Shown in pieces: positions 26,886 to 35,582 of a DNA stretch of 64,000 bases (position 1 is its first letter; each line of letters opens with the position of its first letter). Both the position numbers and the translations under genes were made by a program. The DNA is taken from contig JAOUDZ010000004.1 of NCBI GenBank assembly GCA_029858965.1, positions 50,625-114,624 of the forward strand, given 5' to 3'. The stretch comes from Cyclobacteriaceae bacterium (GTDB lineage: Bacteria > Bacteroidota > Bacteroidia > Cytophagales > Cyclobacteriaceae). Under the pieces are notes generated by a model, which did no database searches, had not been told where the DNA came from, and saw only the letters and a program-made list of their open reading frames with translations.

Positions 26886-26908
26886 GGCGCAAGCGTCTCG
26901 TTTGCGCT
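26886..26908. repeat. REP-like palindromic repeat
   Basis: Arms GGCGCAAGCG (26886-26895) and CGTTTGCGCT (26899-26908) flank a TCT loop, eight bases after the cupin stop. The tail seen at 22259 is not conserved here. The hairpin may also serve as a transcription stop between the convergent genes. Confidence 0.7.
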
Positions 26909-27010
26909 AGTAATGGTCACGGATTCTAAATTTTCGGCGCATAAAATTAGGATAGCGGTTGGTTGGCGTTAATTAGCTTCAGCTGAATCAGCGGACATTG
27001 AAAATTATTT

Positions 27011-27035
27011 GAGCACAAGCTGGACGCTTGCGCTC
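27011..27035. repeat. REP-like palindromic repeat
   Basis: GAGCACAAGC and GCTTGCGCTC are complementary (one G-T pair) around TGGAC, eight bases beyond the stop of the minus-strand cyclase gene. Together with the copy at 26886 it brackets the space between two convergent genes. Confidence 0.65.
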
Positions 27036-27043
27036 GAAAACAG

Positions 27044-29575
27044 CTACTTCTCACGAACAAATTTCAATTCTTCACCTGCTTCCCGCTGACGGATGATTTG
27101 TCGAAATACTTTCTTGGCGGCCTCGGCTTTGTTTCTCCAACGATCCGCCACAACCATAAATCGCGGGTTCTTCCTGATAGGGTCCAGCATCGGGTCTGTA
27201 TCCAGCCAATAATAAGTCAGTAACGTACCGGCCCAGGAAATATCTTCATGCTCGATGATGTCCAACGCACCTTCGATATCACCCATGTATGCTTTAGTGA
27301 TGGCGAGGTCGTAGTAGGTATAAGTCAAGCTGCCACCCCAGTTTGAAATTAGGTGCTGGTCAATATCCTTCTGATTAAGTTTTATCTGTTCATTGAAATA
27401 TTTCATCGCTTTCTCCTTTTCACCCTTTTTCCAGAACACCATTCCCAAGCGCTGACGGCCGGAAAAATACGCGGTGGTATCCTGCAGATCTTGTTCACCT
27501 TCCAACGATCGCAACCAGAATTCCTCAGCCTTATCCAGGTTTCCTGCTTTATAGTAATTCCATGCAATATTATCAATACTGTTCACACTATTTTTCACAC
27601 TGGAATAGCTATTTATAGCGCCATAAAAGTCTCCTTCCAGGGAACTAAGGCGGGCAAGGGCTTCTTTTGGTGCGTTCAAATCCGGCGCCAGTTTTTGGGC
27701 TTGAAGATAGAGGTTTCTGGATTTATGGAATTCTCCAATGTCTCTGTAAATGTCCCCCCATTGCAAATAATATTGGGGATCTTTTTTACTCCAGTTTAGC
27801 TCGATGGACTGGATAATCATAGGTACTCCTCTTGCAGGCTCATTTTCCTTTAATAGAAAGCTTCCAAGCTGCCAAAGAACGAATGGATTATTAGGCTCCA
27901 ATGCGTACGCCTTTTCAAAATCCATTCCCGCTTTATTGTAGTCACCCAGGGAATTACCTGTAATAATTCCTCTTACAACATATCCATCGGCAATCTCAGG
28001 ACCAGATGCTATTGCCTTATTTGCTAGTGCCAGCGCGGAATCCAGCCATATTCCCCTGGGTAATGTATAAGAATCATACAAGGTCCTGGACAATAATGCA
28101 TACGCCTCAGCAAAATTGGGGTCCATTAAAATGGCTTGCTGGAGGAGTTCAATTCTACCGTTTAACTCTCCATAATTGGAATTGTTCCAGAGCTCACGGG
28201 CCCTTAAATAGTAATCATAAGCAGTAATATTTTCTGTCCCCGTGGAGAAAATACTTTTCTCTCTTCCACTGGATAATTTAAGTTCCAATATCCTGGCTAT
28301 CTCCCTGGCTACTTCAGATTGGATGGCAAATATCTCGGTGAGTTCCCTGTCATAAGTTTCAGACCAGATATGGGCATCTGTTTCCACATCGATCAACTGC
28401 GCACTGATCCGAACCATGTTTCCTGCTTTCCGAACGCTACCCTCCAGTATTGTTCCTACTCCCATTTCCTCTCCAATCTGAGCAATGCTCGGCCGGTCTT
28501 CCCGGTATCGTAAAGTAGAGGACCGGGATTTAACGTTAAGGTCACCAATCTTTGCAAGATGATTTAGAATATCCTCCTGGATTCCGTCACTGAAGTATAA
28601 CTGGTCGGGGTCATTACTCAGGTTATCAAAAGGCAGGACCGCTATAGATCTTCTTTTCAAATTAGCTATTGCATTCCTTTTGACAGAATCAATGCTGCTC
28701 GACATGTATTTCGGGAAAGCCATGAGCCCAACAATAATGATTAGCAAAATGATGATTATTACATTGCCGGTGAACGGTTTCTTTTGCGTATCCGAATAGG
28801 GGTTTATCCACGCTTTCTTGGAAGTGACACGGACAAAACCTTCAGGGCTTCTTTCGTAACTCCATGCCAAGTAGAAGGAGAGAGGTATTCCAAGAACCAG
28901 TAAGGCATAGATTACATATTCAACAATCTGGCTTAGTTCCACAAATTTCAGCATGCTTATTACTGTACCAGCAACTGCGAGATAAGTGAGTTCCGCACGG
29001 ATTACGTTGCGACGTTGAAGTTCCGCGAGGAGTCTTCCTGAAAGGTTTTTTTCTTCCGTCTGCTTAGGTTGCGGAAGGAATTCACCCCGAATGGCATAAG
29101 TCTTCACGGGGTAATCCACGTTCTTGAGCGTCAGTTCGCCAAGGTATGCTGTCTGTATATCAGGTTGACTACGGACTGCCTTTTGAACCGTGTCGGATAT
29201 GTATATTCCGCCAGGATCAGCAATGGACTCTAACCTTGACGCGACGTTAACACCATCCCCATAAATTTCACCACCCTCAGTCCTGATTTCACCTAGATGG
29301 ATGCCGATACGAAGATTGAGTTCATGATCTCCATGAAGGGCTTGCTGAATTTCCATGGCGCAATAAATAGCATCGGAGGCAGTGGGAAAGCTGGCGAGGT
29401 TTCCATCCCCCATTTCTTTCAGCAGAGAACCATTGTGTTTTTCGATCAGTGGCTTCTGCACTTCGCGATTCTTCCTCACCATTTCCATCGCCTTTGGCTC
29501 ATCTTTGCCCATCATCGTAGTGTAACCAACGATATCGGTAAACATAATGGCAGCGAGCTGGCGGGTCGAGGTCAT
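27044..29575 (-). CDS. Class III adenylate/guanylate cyclase with TolB-like and TPR domains
   Basis: An 843-residue signalling protein. The N-terminal class III cyclase domain (residues about 5-180) has FTDIVGYTTMM with the metal-binding Asp, MGDGNLASFP, and GEIYGDGVNVASRLES. Hydrophobic helices lie near 205-245 and 275-292. Residues about 310-440 (AVLPFDNLSNDPDQLYFSDG, GTILEGSVRKAGNMVRISAQ) match the TolB-like N-terminal domain common in such cyclases. The C-terminal half (about 470-810) is a series of TPR repeats. The product would make a cyclic nucleotide, with the outer part acting as a sensing or scaffold module. This architecture is common in Bacteroidota. No effector gene adjoins it. 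Confidence 0.88.
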   Translation of the reverse strand: MTSTRQLAAIMFTDIVGYTTMMGKDEPKAMEMVRKNREVQKPLIEKHNGSLLKEMGDGNLASFPTASDAIYCAMEIQQALHGDHELNLRIGIHLGEIRTEGGEIYGDGVNVASRLESIADPGGIYISDTVQKAVRSQPDIQTAYLGELTLKNVDYPVKTYAIRGEFLPQPKQTEEKNLSGRLLAELQRRNVIRAELTYLAVAGTVISMLKFVELSQIVEYVIYALLVLGIPLSFYLAWSYERSPEGFVRVTSKKAWINPYSDTQKKPFTGNVIIIILLIIIVGLMAFPKYMSSSIDSVKRNAIANLKRRSIAVLPFDNLSNDPDQLYFSDGIQEDILNHLAKIGDLNVKSRSSTLRYREDRPSIAQIGEEMGVGTILEGSVRKAGNMVRISAQLIDVETDAHIWSETYDRELTEIFAIQSEVAREIARILELKLSSGREKSIFSTGTENITAYDYYLRARELWNNSNYGELNGRIELLQQAILMDPNFAEAYALLSRTLYDSYTLPRGIWLDSALALANKAIASGPEIADGYVVRGIITGNSLGDYNKAGMDFEKAYALEPNNPFVLWQLGSFLLKENEPARGVPMIIQSIELNWSKKDPQYYLQWGDIYRDIGEFHKSRNLYLQAQKLAPDLNAPKEALARLSSLEGDFYGAINSYSSVKNSVNSIDNIAWNYYKAGNLDKAEEFWLRSLEGEQDLQDTTAYFSGRQRLGMVFWKKGEKEKAMKYFNEQIKLNQKDIDQHLISNWGGSLTYTYYDLAITKAYMGDIEGALDIIEHEDISWAGTLLTYYWLDTDPMLDPIRKNPRFMVVADRWRNKAEAAKKVFRQIIRQREAGEELKFVREK

Positions 29576-29736
29576 TTTGTCAAATTACGTAAAAATATGT
29601 AGAAACTTCCCGTGATGATGCAGCTGATCCAGCGCAATCTTGAAGGGAGTGGGAGGAATGATAAAAACTCTAACAGAAGGGTCTCGATTATAAGCTATAA
29701 CTTTTCATCTCTCTGAATATTATCAATTGTTTCATT

Positions 29737-29757
29737 CTTTGTATTGTCAAACAGGAG
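29737..29757 (+). promoter_or_regulatory. Second copy of the 21-base leader, with no gene after it
   Basis: CTTTGTATTGTCAAACAGGAG matches 20 of 21 bases with the leader at 26206. Here it is followed by no plus-strand coding region, only by a short AT-rich stretch and the hairpin at 29798. It may mark a lost gene or a short transcript. Confidence 0.35.
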
Positions 29758-29797
29758 AACTCCATCTATTTTAAATAGGTACAAGTTTGTATAATAT

Positions 29798-29824
29798 CAG
29801 CGTCCGCTTGCTATGCGGACGCTG
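29798..29824. repeat. REP-like perfect hairpin
   Basis: CAGCGTCCGC (29798-29807) and GCGGACGCTG (29815-29824) are perfectly complementary around a seven-base loop. The arm sequence matches the right-hand hairpin of type B repeats (compare 63197). It lies 49 bases after the stop of the minus-strand repeat protein. Confidence 0.7.
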
Positions 29825-29872
29825 AATGATTTGTACACAGACGGGAGCTTGCGACAGGCGTTATCGGCAAGA

Positions 29873-31426
29873 TCAACGCCTTCCGCTATGCTGCCCACCC
29901 GAACTTTTCCCGCCGCCACTATTCCCTGAACGTTGAGCACTCGAACCTCCTGATGATCGTTGAATGCTCGAACCTCCTGATGATCGCTGAATGCTCGAAC
30001 CCCCCGAGGGCCGCTGGATGTTAGAACTTCCGGATGACCTTTGAAAGTTTGAACTTCCAGATGATCTTTGAATGTTAGAGCTTCCAGATGACCGTTGTAT
30101 GTTCGAAATCCCTGACGATCGCTGAACGTTAGAACTTCCGGACGACCTTTGAATGTTAGAACTTCCCGTCGATCGCTGAACGTTAGAACTTCCGGACGAC
30201 CTTTGAATGTTAGAACTTCCTGTCGATCGCTGAACGTTGGAACTTCCCGTCGATCGCTGAACGTTAGAACTTCCCGTCGATCGCTGAACGTTAGAACTTC
30301 CCGTCGATCGCTGAACGTTAGAACTTCCCGTCGATCGCTGAAAGCTTGAACCTGCAGTTGATCGCCGAATGTCAGAACTTTCCAACAATCCGCCATACGA
30401 TCGCGGCGAAACATTGGCAGCACTTCGTGAACTGGATGTGGATCGATCTGCAGAAGATAAATCATTCCGTTTTGCAGATGATCTTCCATTATAGCCATCC
30501 TTACCCTGCACCTGACTCCAGGTACTGGTTGACGATCTGGAGGTCGTACGCTGACCGGAACTTGAAGTCAGTCTTCCATTAGCATCGTAACGATTCGCGC
30601 TGTTGTTTAGGCGGCCATTAGATGCACCACCATTATATCGGTTTCGTCCGTCATCATATCGGTTTCGTCCGCTATAATCATTGCGCGTTGATCTGTAGTG
30701 CGCAATCTGCGTGTGATGCCTGTTGTGAACAATTACCGACGTAGTTCTGTAAGGCCTGTAAAGATGCTGTGCATAATAAACCCTGTGCGAATAGCAAACC
30801 GAGTAATAAGGTCTGTATGGCCTCCACCAGGAGTAATAATCATAGTAAGCATAAGGACTCCAGGGCCTCCACCAATATGGCCTGTAACTCCATCTCCAGG
30901 GCGAAACCCAAACGGAATAGTAAGGACCATAAATATACTGGACCGAAGGCCACGCCCAGACATTCACAACGGTTCGTGCCGTGCTTGTGCCAGCATTGAC
31001 CCGCACTTCTCGGGTTGGCTCAATGATAGTTTCAACACCATAAACGTCTTCATCGCCGGTGATTTGCAGCACTGCTTTACCATCGGCCAATTTTTCTAAC
31101 TCGATAACGGCAACATCCTGCGTCTCCGATTCAGAGACAATTGCTTGCAGAATAAACGCGTGTACGTTGCCTTCGGTCCGATCGACTACACGGATGTAAT
31201 CAATATTACCATCACCGTTGAGGTCAAGGTTGTTTACCTTTGAATCAGCGGAGTTGAGCAGCCGTTCAAATTCTTCCGGAGATGCTGACTTTTTGAATAA
31301 TTCAAGCGCACCCTCAAGACTAAAATTATCTCCCGGTACTTCCAATTGACCCTGACCATAAGCAGCTGCACTTCCTATTATGAGGAAAAACGACGCCAAC
31401 ATCTTACTTAACCCAAGCGTTTTCAT
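29873..31426 (-). CDS. Exported aromatic-rich protein with a 9-residue tandem repeat tail
   Basis: A 517-residue exported protein with signal peptide LASFFLIIGSAAAYG. Residues about 30-150 form a compact acidic domain (NLDLNGDGNIDYIRVVDR, a calcium-type loop). Residues about 165-240 are extremely rich in W, Y, P and R (WRWSYRPYWWRPWSP). Residues about 255-345 are low-complexity S/N/R. The C-terminal third is about 17 copies of a nonapeptide of the type SSNVQRSTG. I do not recognise a characterised family, although aromatic-rich proteins of this kind occur in Bacteroidota. A cell-surface or matrix role is possible but unproven. The repeat array is prone to length change. Confidence 0.7.
   Translation of the reverse strand: MKTLGLSKMLASFFLIIGSAAAYGQGQLEVPGDNFSLEGALELFKKSASPEEFERLLNSADSKVNNLDLNGDGNIDYIRVVDRTEGNVHAFILQAIVSESETQDVAVIELEKLADGKAVLQITGDEDVYGVETIIEPTREVRVNAGTSTARTVVNVWAWPSVQYIYGPYYSVWVSPWRWSYRPYWWRPWSPYAYYDYYSWWRPYRPYYSVCYSHRVYYAQHLYRPYRTTSVIVHNRHHTQIAHYRSTRNDYSGRNRYDDGRNRYNGGASNGRLNNSANRYDANGRLTSSSGQRTTSRSSTSTWSQVQGKDGYNGRSSAKRNDLSSADRSTSSSRSAANVSPRSYGGLLESSDIRRSTAGSSFQRSTGSSNVQRSTGSSNVQRSTGSSNVQRSTGSSNVQRSTGSSNIQRSSGSSNVQRSTGSSNIQRSSGSSNVQRSSGISNIQRSSGSSNIQRSSGSSNFQRSSGSSNIQRPSGGSSIQRSSGGSSIQRSSGGSSAQRSGNSGGGKSSGGQHSGRR
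29930..30382 (-). repeat. 27-bp coding minisatellite (about 17 units)
   Basis: A tandem array with a 27-base period encodes a nonapeptide of the type SSNVQRSTG. Units near 30220-30340 are almost identical and diverge towards 29940. Because the period is a multiple of three and lacks stops, other frames on both strands also stay open across the array. Those frames are by-products of the repeat. Confidence 0.92.
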
Positions 31427-31623
31427 AACATTCTTTGTTTGGTTATCATATACTATACAAAGAGCGCGCCAAAGAAGAAAAGGCCCCAGGAGGCTAAATT
31501 ATTTGCTTTCTCTTGCTAATGAACTACATGCCTTGATTTATATTGAGCAAATCAGCCCGATCCTGATTACTTTAGCTCAGAACACTCCATGGTAATGCTT
31601 ATTGCCGTTTCTTGCTATATTAC

Positions 31624-31700
31624 TAGCGCAGGCGTCTCTCCTGTGCTTATAACCTTTTCTGTGTCTCACTGAAGAATAATACCCTTTAAGCACAAATCAA
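31624..31700. repeat. REP-like repeat, type A
   Basis: Hairpin arms AGCGCAGG (31625-31632) and CCTGTGCT (31640-31647) are followed by GTGTCTCACTGAA and a tail ending AAATCAA, the same order and spacing as at 22259 and 31734. The arms are more diverged than in the other copies. Confidence 0.7.
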
Positions 31701-31733
31701 TAAACTTCCCAGCGGTTTCATAGTCTTTTATTT

Positions 31734-31811
31734 GGCGCAAGCGTCCCGCTTGTGCTCTAAGCCTTGTAGGTGTCTCACTGAAAACACGAAATTTTTCAAA
31801 ATATATATCAA
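31734..31811. repeat. REP-like repeat, type A
   Basis: Hairpin arms GGCGCAAGCG (31734-31743) and CGCTTGTGCT (31747-31756) are followed by GTGTCTCACTGAA and a tail ending in ATATCAA. It is in the same orientation as the copy starting 110 bases upstream, so the two form a direct pair. Confidence 0.75.
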
Positions 31812-31894
31812 AACAGTAAATACGAGCTACCCCGTACAATTGGTCCATAAGTTTTTAGCTAAATTGTGTTTCACTTTGCATACTTTAAGCAACC

Positions 31895-32857
31895 ATGATC
31901 ATTCTGTCCAATGACGAAATCACTTCACTGCTCTCCATCGAGGAAATTATTGCCGCTGTAGAATCTGCTATGGTGGCTTATGAAGAAAATGTTTTTAAGG
32001 TCCCGCAACGAATGCACCTGGACAATGGGCCCAATACTTTTTTGTGTATGCCTTCATTCGGCAGTCAATATTTTGGAACAAAATTAGTTTCGGTTGTGCC
32101 TGGAAATAGCACCAGGAGCTTACCGGTGACCAATGGAGCCATGGTGTTGAATGATGCCAAAACGGGTTTGCCCATAGCACTCTTGAACGCTACTAAACTT
32201 ACTGCGCTTCGCACCGCTGCCCTGGGGGCCATTGGCGTTCGTTATCTTTCTCCTGAAGATGAAACTTCCATTGGATTGATTGGCTGCGGTTTACAAGGAG
32301 TGCATCAGGCGATATTTGCCTGTTCGGTTCGTAAGATTTCGAAAGTGTATTACCTATTTAAGTCAGCAGAAAAATCTTCCGCATTGGTATCCTTTATACA
32401 AAAGTATCACCCAGGGGTAGTCGTTGAAGCGTGTCACTCACCAACGGAACTGCTGAGCAAGACCAGCATCATAATAGCCGCCACTACTTCGTATGATCCG
32501 GTATTACCGGATCTTCCTGAGTTGCTCAGGGGAAAACATTTTATCAGCATTGGATCTTATAAGCCTTCCATGCAAGAATTTCCCGATTCGGTTTACAGAC
32601 TTGCCGGAAGTCTTGCCATTGATTCTGAATTTGCACGACATGAAGCCGGCGATATTATTAACCCGGTAAAAAAGGGTATCTTGAAAGATGAAAATGTTTT
32701 CACGCTTGGAAAAGTTATTATCGGTATGCGCACGCTTGATGTCAAGGATACGACAGCTTACAAATCCACTGGCATGGCATTATATGATTTATTTGTAGCG
32801 CAGGCGATGTACGAAAAGGCCCTGGAGCAAAACAGAGGAACAAATATTGAACTTTAA
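31895..32857 (+). CDS. Ornithine cyclodeaminase/mu-crystallin family protein
   Basis: A 320-residue NAD(P)-dependent enzyme. Residues about 50-115 hold the substrate-binding segment (FGTKLVSVVPGNS, TKLTALRTAALGAIGVRYL), with the Lys and Arg that contact substrate carboxylates in the family. The Rossmann nucleotide site GLIGCGLQGVHQ is near 126-137, and GSYKPSMQEFP near 222 fits the C-terminal active-site region. Members include ornithine cyclodeaminase, alanine dehydrogenase and ketimine reductases, and the sequence does not settle which. The serine dehydratase gene starts 65 bases downstream on the same strand, hinting at amino-acid breakdown. Confidence 0.83.
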   Translation: MIILSNDEITSLLSIEEIIAAVESAMVAYEENVFKVPQRMHLDNGPNTFLCMPSFGSQYFGTKLVSVVPGNSTRSLPVTNGAMVLNDAKTGLPIALLNATKLTALRTAALGAIGVRYLSPEDETSIGLIGCGLQGVHQAIFACSVRKISKVYYLFKSAEKSSALVSFIQKYHPGVVVEACHSPTELLSKTSIIIAATTSYDPVLPDLPELLRGKHFISIGSYKPSMQEFPDSVYRLAGSLAIDSEFARHEAGDIINPVKKGILKDENVFTLGKVIIGMRTLDVKDTTAYKSTGMALYDLFVAQAMYEKALEQNRGTNIEL

Positions 32858-32922
32858 TGAATACAGCGGATCATTCAAGCTATCTTTAGCTTTCCATTTT
32901 ATAAAGACAAAACCGTAAGACT

Positions 32923-34512
32923 ATGGAAACCTACCCCAGTATATTCAACGATGTTATTGGCCCAGTCATGCGAGGACCCTCAAGTTCTCATTGTGCAGCC
33001 TCATTAAGAATTGGCAGAATATGTCGGGACCTAATGGATTCCGAAATCCGGGAAGTTTATATTGAATTTGATCCCAACGGTTCTTTAGCAACAACACACA
33101 AAGGTCAGGGTTCAGACATGGGATTGTTTGGTGGCTTTCTGGGCTGGGAGGCATTTGAAGAACGATTGCCGGATTATTTGCAGGCCATAGACGAAGCGGG
33201 AATCAAGACTAAGATCGAAATTCACCCTATCGGCGCCACGCACCCCAATACGTATAAGATTACACTCCGGAATGAAAAAGAAACAAGAGAACTGACAGCC
33301 ATCTCCATTGGTGGCGGAATGATAGAGGTCATCGAAATAGACGGTGCTATGGTATCAATGGCGGGAGATTTTCATGAGACGCTAATTTACTGTAACACGC
33401 CCGGCAACATTGTTGAATTTATTGAACGGGCTTTCCCTTGCGATGAAGTTAAGGCACATCAGGGAAAGTCAAATTTCATTGAAATAAAGTCCAATAAGTT
33501 TCTACCCCCTGGATTGTGTGAAGAGCTTCTGGCCATGGAAGAAGTGCTGTTTATCAGGAAGCTAAATCCTGTTCTTCCGGTGGGGTCAAGAAAGGGTCTG
33601 ACGGTTCCTTTCATCACTGCGGAAGAAATGCTTGATTACAACAAGGACAAAAATCTCCAATTGTGGGAACTGGCTGTTGACTATGAAAGTATTCGGGGTA
33701 ACATCTCGAAGGAAGAAGTCTTTGAGAAAATGAGGGAGATTGTAGTGATCATGCAGAATGCGATCACCCTGGGGCTAAAAGGAACGGAGTATGCTGACCG
33801 CATTTTGGGAAGTCAATCGGTGGGATTCCAACAACGGTTGAAAGAAAATAAACTTGTGGAGGGAGACGTATTGAACAAGGTGATCATGTTCACATCCGCC
33901 ATGATGGAAGTAAAGAGTTCAATGGGTGTTGTTGTGGCTGCGCCTACAGCTGGATCTTGCGGTGCCTTGCCAGGAGCTATCATTGGAATAAGTACTGAGC
34001 TTGGCATCCCGCAGGATGAAGTGGTGAAAGCGATGCTCGCGGCCGGAATCATTGGCGTATTCATTGCAGCGCATGCAACATTCGCGGCTGAAGTCGGAGG
34101 ATGCATGGCGGAATGTGGATCGGGATCAGGAATGGCGGCCGCTGGTATAGTCGGATTAAAGAATGGTACGCTTGATCAATCCCTGGCGGCGGCCTCGATG
34201 GCACTGCAATCGTCGTTAGGCATGATCTGTGATATGATCGCAGACCGTGTAGAAGCGCCGTGCCTGAATAGAAACGTAATGGCGGCTACCAATGCGCTTT
34301 CTTGTGCGAATATGGCGCTGTCAAATTACAATCATTTGATTCCGTTGGACGAAGTAATTGAAACGATGAAAAGGGTGGGGGATGCCATCCCCAACACGCT
34401 GCGCTGCACCGGTCTTGGTGGATTGGCGATTACCAAAACAGCAAAAAAGATTGAGGCCATGCTGGAACAAAATGAAAATGAGAGGAGCAAGACTTTTTTT
34501 AAGGTCTGCTGA
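32923..34512 (+). CDS. sdaA: L-serine ammonia-lyase, iron-sulfur type, fused beta-alpha chain
   Basis: A 529-residue enzyme that converts L-serine to pyruvate and ammonia using a [4Fe-4S] cluster. The beta part (residues about 1-165) has the signature VMRGPSSSHCAASLRIGR, followed by an ACT-like region (ELTAISIGGGMIEVIEIDG). The alpha part (about 230-520) has AAPTAGSCGALPGAI and GGCMAECGSGSGMAAAG, with the cysteines expected to bind the cluster, and RVEAPCLNRN. The fused order is as in single-chain bacterial serine dehydratases, but with a longer linker than the roughly 455-residue enterobacterial enzyme. The start gives the family-typical N-terminus. The TSUP permease gene follows after 24 bases, probably in the same transcript. 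Confidence 0.9.
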   Translation: METYPSIFNDVIGPVMRGPSSSHCAASLRIGRICRDLMDSEIREVYIEFDPNGSLATTHKGQGSDMGLFGGFLGWEAFEERLPDYLQAIDEAGIKTKIEIHPIGATHPNTYKITLRNEKETRELTAISIGGGMIEVIEIDGAMVSMAGDFHETLIYCNTPGNIVEFIERAFPCDEVKAHQGKSNFIEIKSNKFLPPGLCEELLAMEEVLFIRKLNPVLPVGSRKGLTVPFITAEEMLDYNKDKNLQLWELAVDYESIRGNISKEEVFEKMREIVVIMQNAITLGLKGTEYADRILGSQSVGFQQRLKENKLVEGDVLNKVIMFTSAMMEVKSSMGVVVAAPTAGSCGALPGAIIGISTELGIPQDEVVKAMLAAGIIGVFIAAHATFAAEVGGCMAECGSGSGMAAAGIVGLKNGTLDQSLAAASMALQSSLGMICDMIADRVEAPCLNRNVMAATNALSCANMALSNYNHLIPLDEVIETMKRVGDAIPNTLRCTGLGGLAITKTAKKIEAMLEQNENERSKTFFKVC

Positions 34513-34536
34513 ATCCTTCCGTAAACTTGCTGCATA

Positions 34537-35391
34537 ATGATTGCTATCATCTGGATTTCACTGGCTGCACTTTTCTTGTGGTACACTTTTGTTTTAGCAA
34601 AGGATTTCTTAAGGCACAAAAATAATCTTGAACACAGTAGTTGGCTTAAGACAGGACTCATTGGTTTTGTTGTTAATTTTTTTGACGTCCTTGGAATCGG
34701 AGCATTTGCTCCTCAAACTGCCCTGCTGAAATTCACCCGGCAAACCGAGGATAAAATTATTCCGGGAACATTGAATGTAGCCAACACCCTGCCGGTCTTA
34801 TTCCAAGCCCTGATTTTCATCACTGTAATTGAAGTTGATTCTTTAACGCTCATCGTGATGCTGGTGGCCGCTGCTGCAGGGGCTATCCTTGGTGCTGGTG
34901 TTGTTGCAAAACTATCGGAAAAGAAGATACGCCTTACTATGGGGTTTGCTTTGTTTGTTACTGCTGCTTTCATGTTTGCCGGAAATATGGAGTGGATTCA
35001 GGGAGGAGGCGATGCCATTGGACTTTATGATGTCAAGTTGATCATCGCTGGCGTGGCAAATTTTTTTTTAGGGGCTTTGATGACAGCCGGTATAGGGCTA
35101 TACGCTCCCTGCATGGCATTGGTATTTGCGCTGGGCATGTCACCCAAAGTAGCGTTTCCCATTATGATGGGTTCCTGTGCGTTCCTGATGCCGCCCGCAT
35201 CTATTCGATTTATTCGGGAAGGGGCCTACAATAGAAAGGCTTCCGTGGCTATGGCAATCCCCGGAGTAATCGCAGTCCTTATCGCGGCTTTCATCGTAAA
35301 GTCTTTACCCCTGAATACGCTTCGATGGGTAGTCATTGTAGTTATACTGTATACTTCAGCGGTGATGCTGCGTGCAGGGTTCCGCAAATAG
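34537..35391 (+). CDS. TSUP (TauE/SafE) family permease
   Basis: A 284-residue membrane protein with about eight hydrophobic helices. The conserved TSUP start (FVVNFFDVLGIGAFAPQTAL, about 48-67) and its internally repeated counterpart (GALMTAGIGLYAPCMAL, about 180-196) are both present. Family members are thought to export sulfite, sulfoacetate or other small anions. The substrate here is unknown. It follows the serine dehydratase gene by 24 bases, so it may carry a product or related compound, although this is only positional evidence. Confidence 0.85.
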   Translation: MIAIIWISLAALFLWYTFVLAKDFLRHKNNLEHSSWLKTGLIGFVVNFFDVLGIGAFAPQTALLKFTRQTEDKIIPGTLNVANTLPVLFQALIFITVIEVDSLTLIVMLVAAAAGAILGAGVVAKLSEKKIRLTMGFALFVTAAFMFAGNMEWIQGGGDAIGLYDVKLIIAGVANFFLGALMTAGIGLYAPCMALVFALGMSPKVAFPIMMGSCAFLMPPASIRFIREGAYNRKASVAMAIPGVIAVLIAAFIVKSLPLNTLRWVVIVVILYTSAVMLRAGFRK

Positions 35392-35582
35392 TCTATTAAC
35401 AGTGTTGTTGGGCAGACTTTTCTTCTCACGCGACAGTGCGTTCGACGATACTACTTCGATTCGGATTTCACAGGAATAACTTGTGCTCAATACCGATGCG
35501 GCTGGGTTAACTGGCCAGGTATTTTTAAAAAAAGTGATCTTGGAATTTAATTTCTTCTTACCTTCATGATCATCCCTCATCC

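Larger units (their letters stand above)
31427..31894. other. Intergenic region with two type A palindromic repeats
   Basis: This 468-base gap lies between divergently oriented genes, the repeat protein (minus) and the cyclodeaminase-family gene (plus). It contains two type A repeats at 31624-31700 and 31734-31811. No ORF with recognisable similarity is present. TTCACTTTG near 31870 resembles a weak -7 box for the downstream gene. Confidence 0.5.

Noticed and set aside
30149..30349. Plus-strand ORF with NVRTSRRSL repeats
   Set aside because: Antisense by-product of the same minisatellite; no start context or family similarity.
29930..30382. Possible CRISPR array
   Set aside because: The 27-bp units are contiguous, without spacers, and encode an in-frame protein repeat; no cas genes are present.
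29797..30498. Long minus-strand ORF with EVLTFSDRR-type repeats
   Set aside because: It lies in another frame over the 27-bp minisatellite of the gene at 29873-31426; it stays open only because the repeat lacks stops in several frames.
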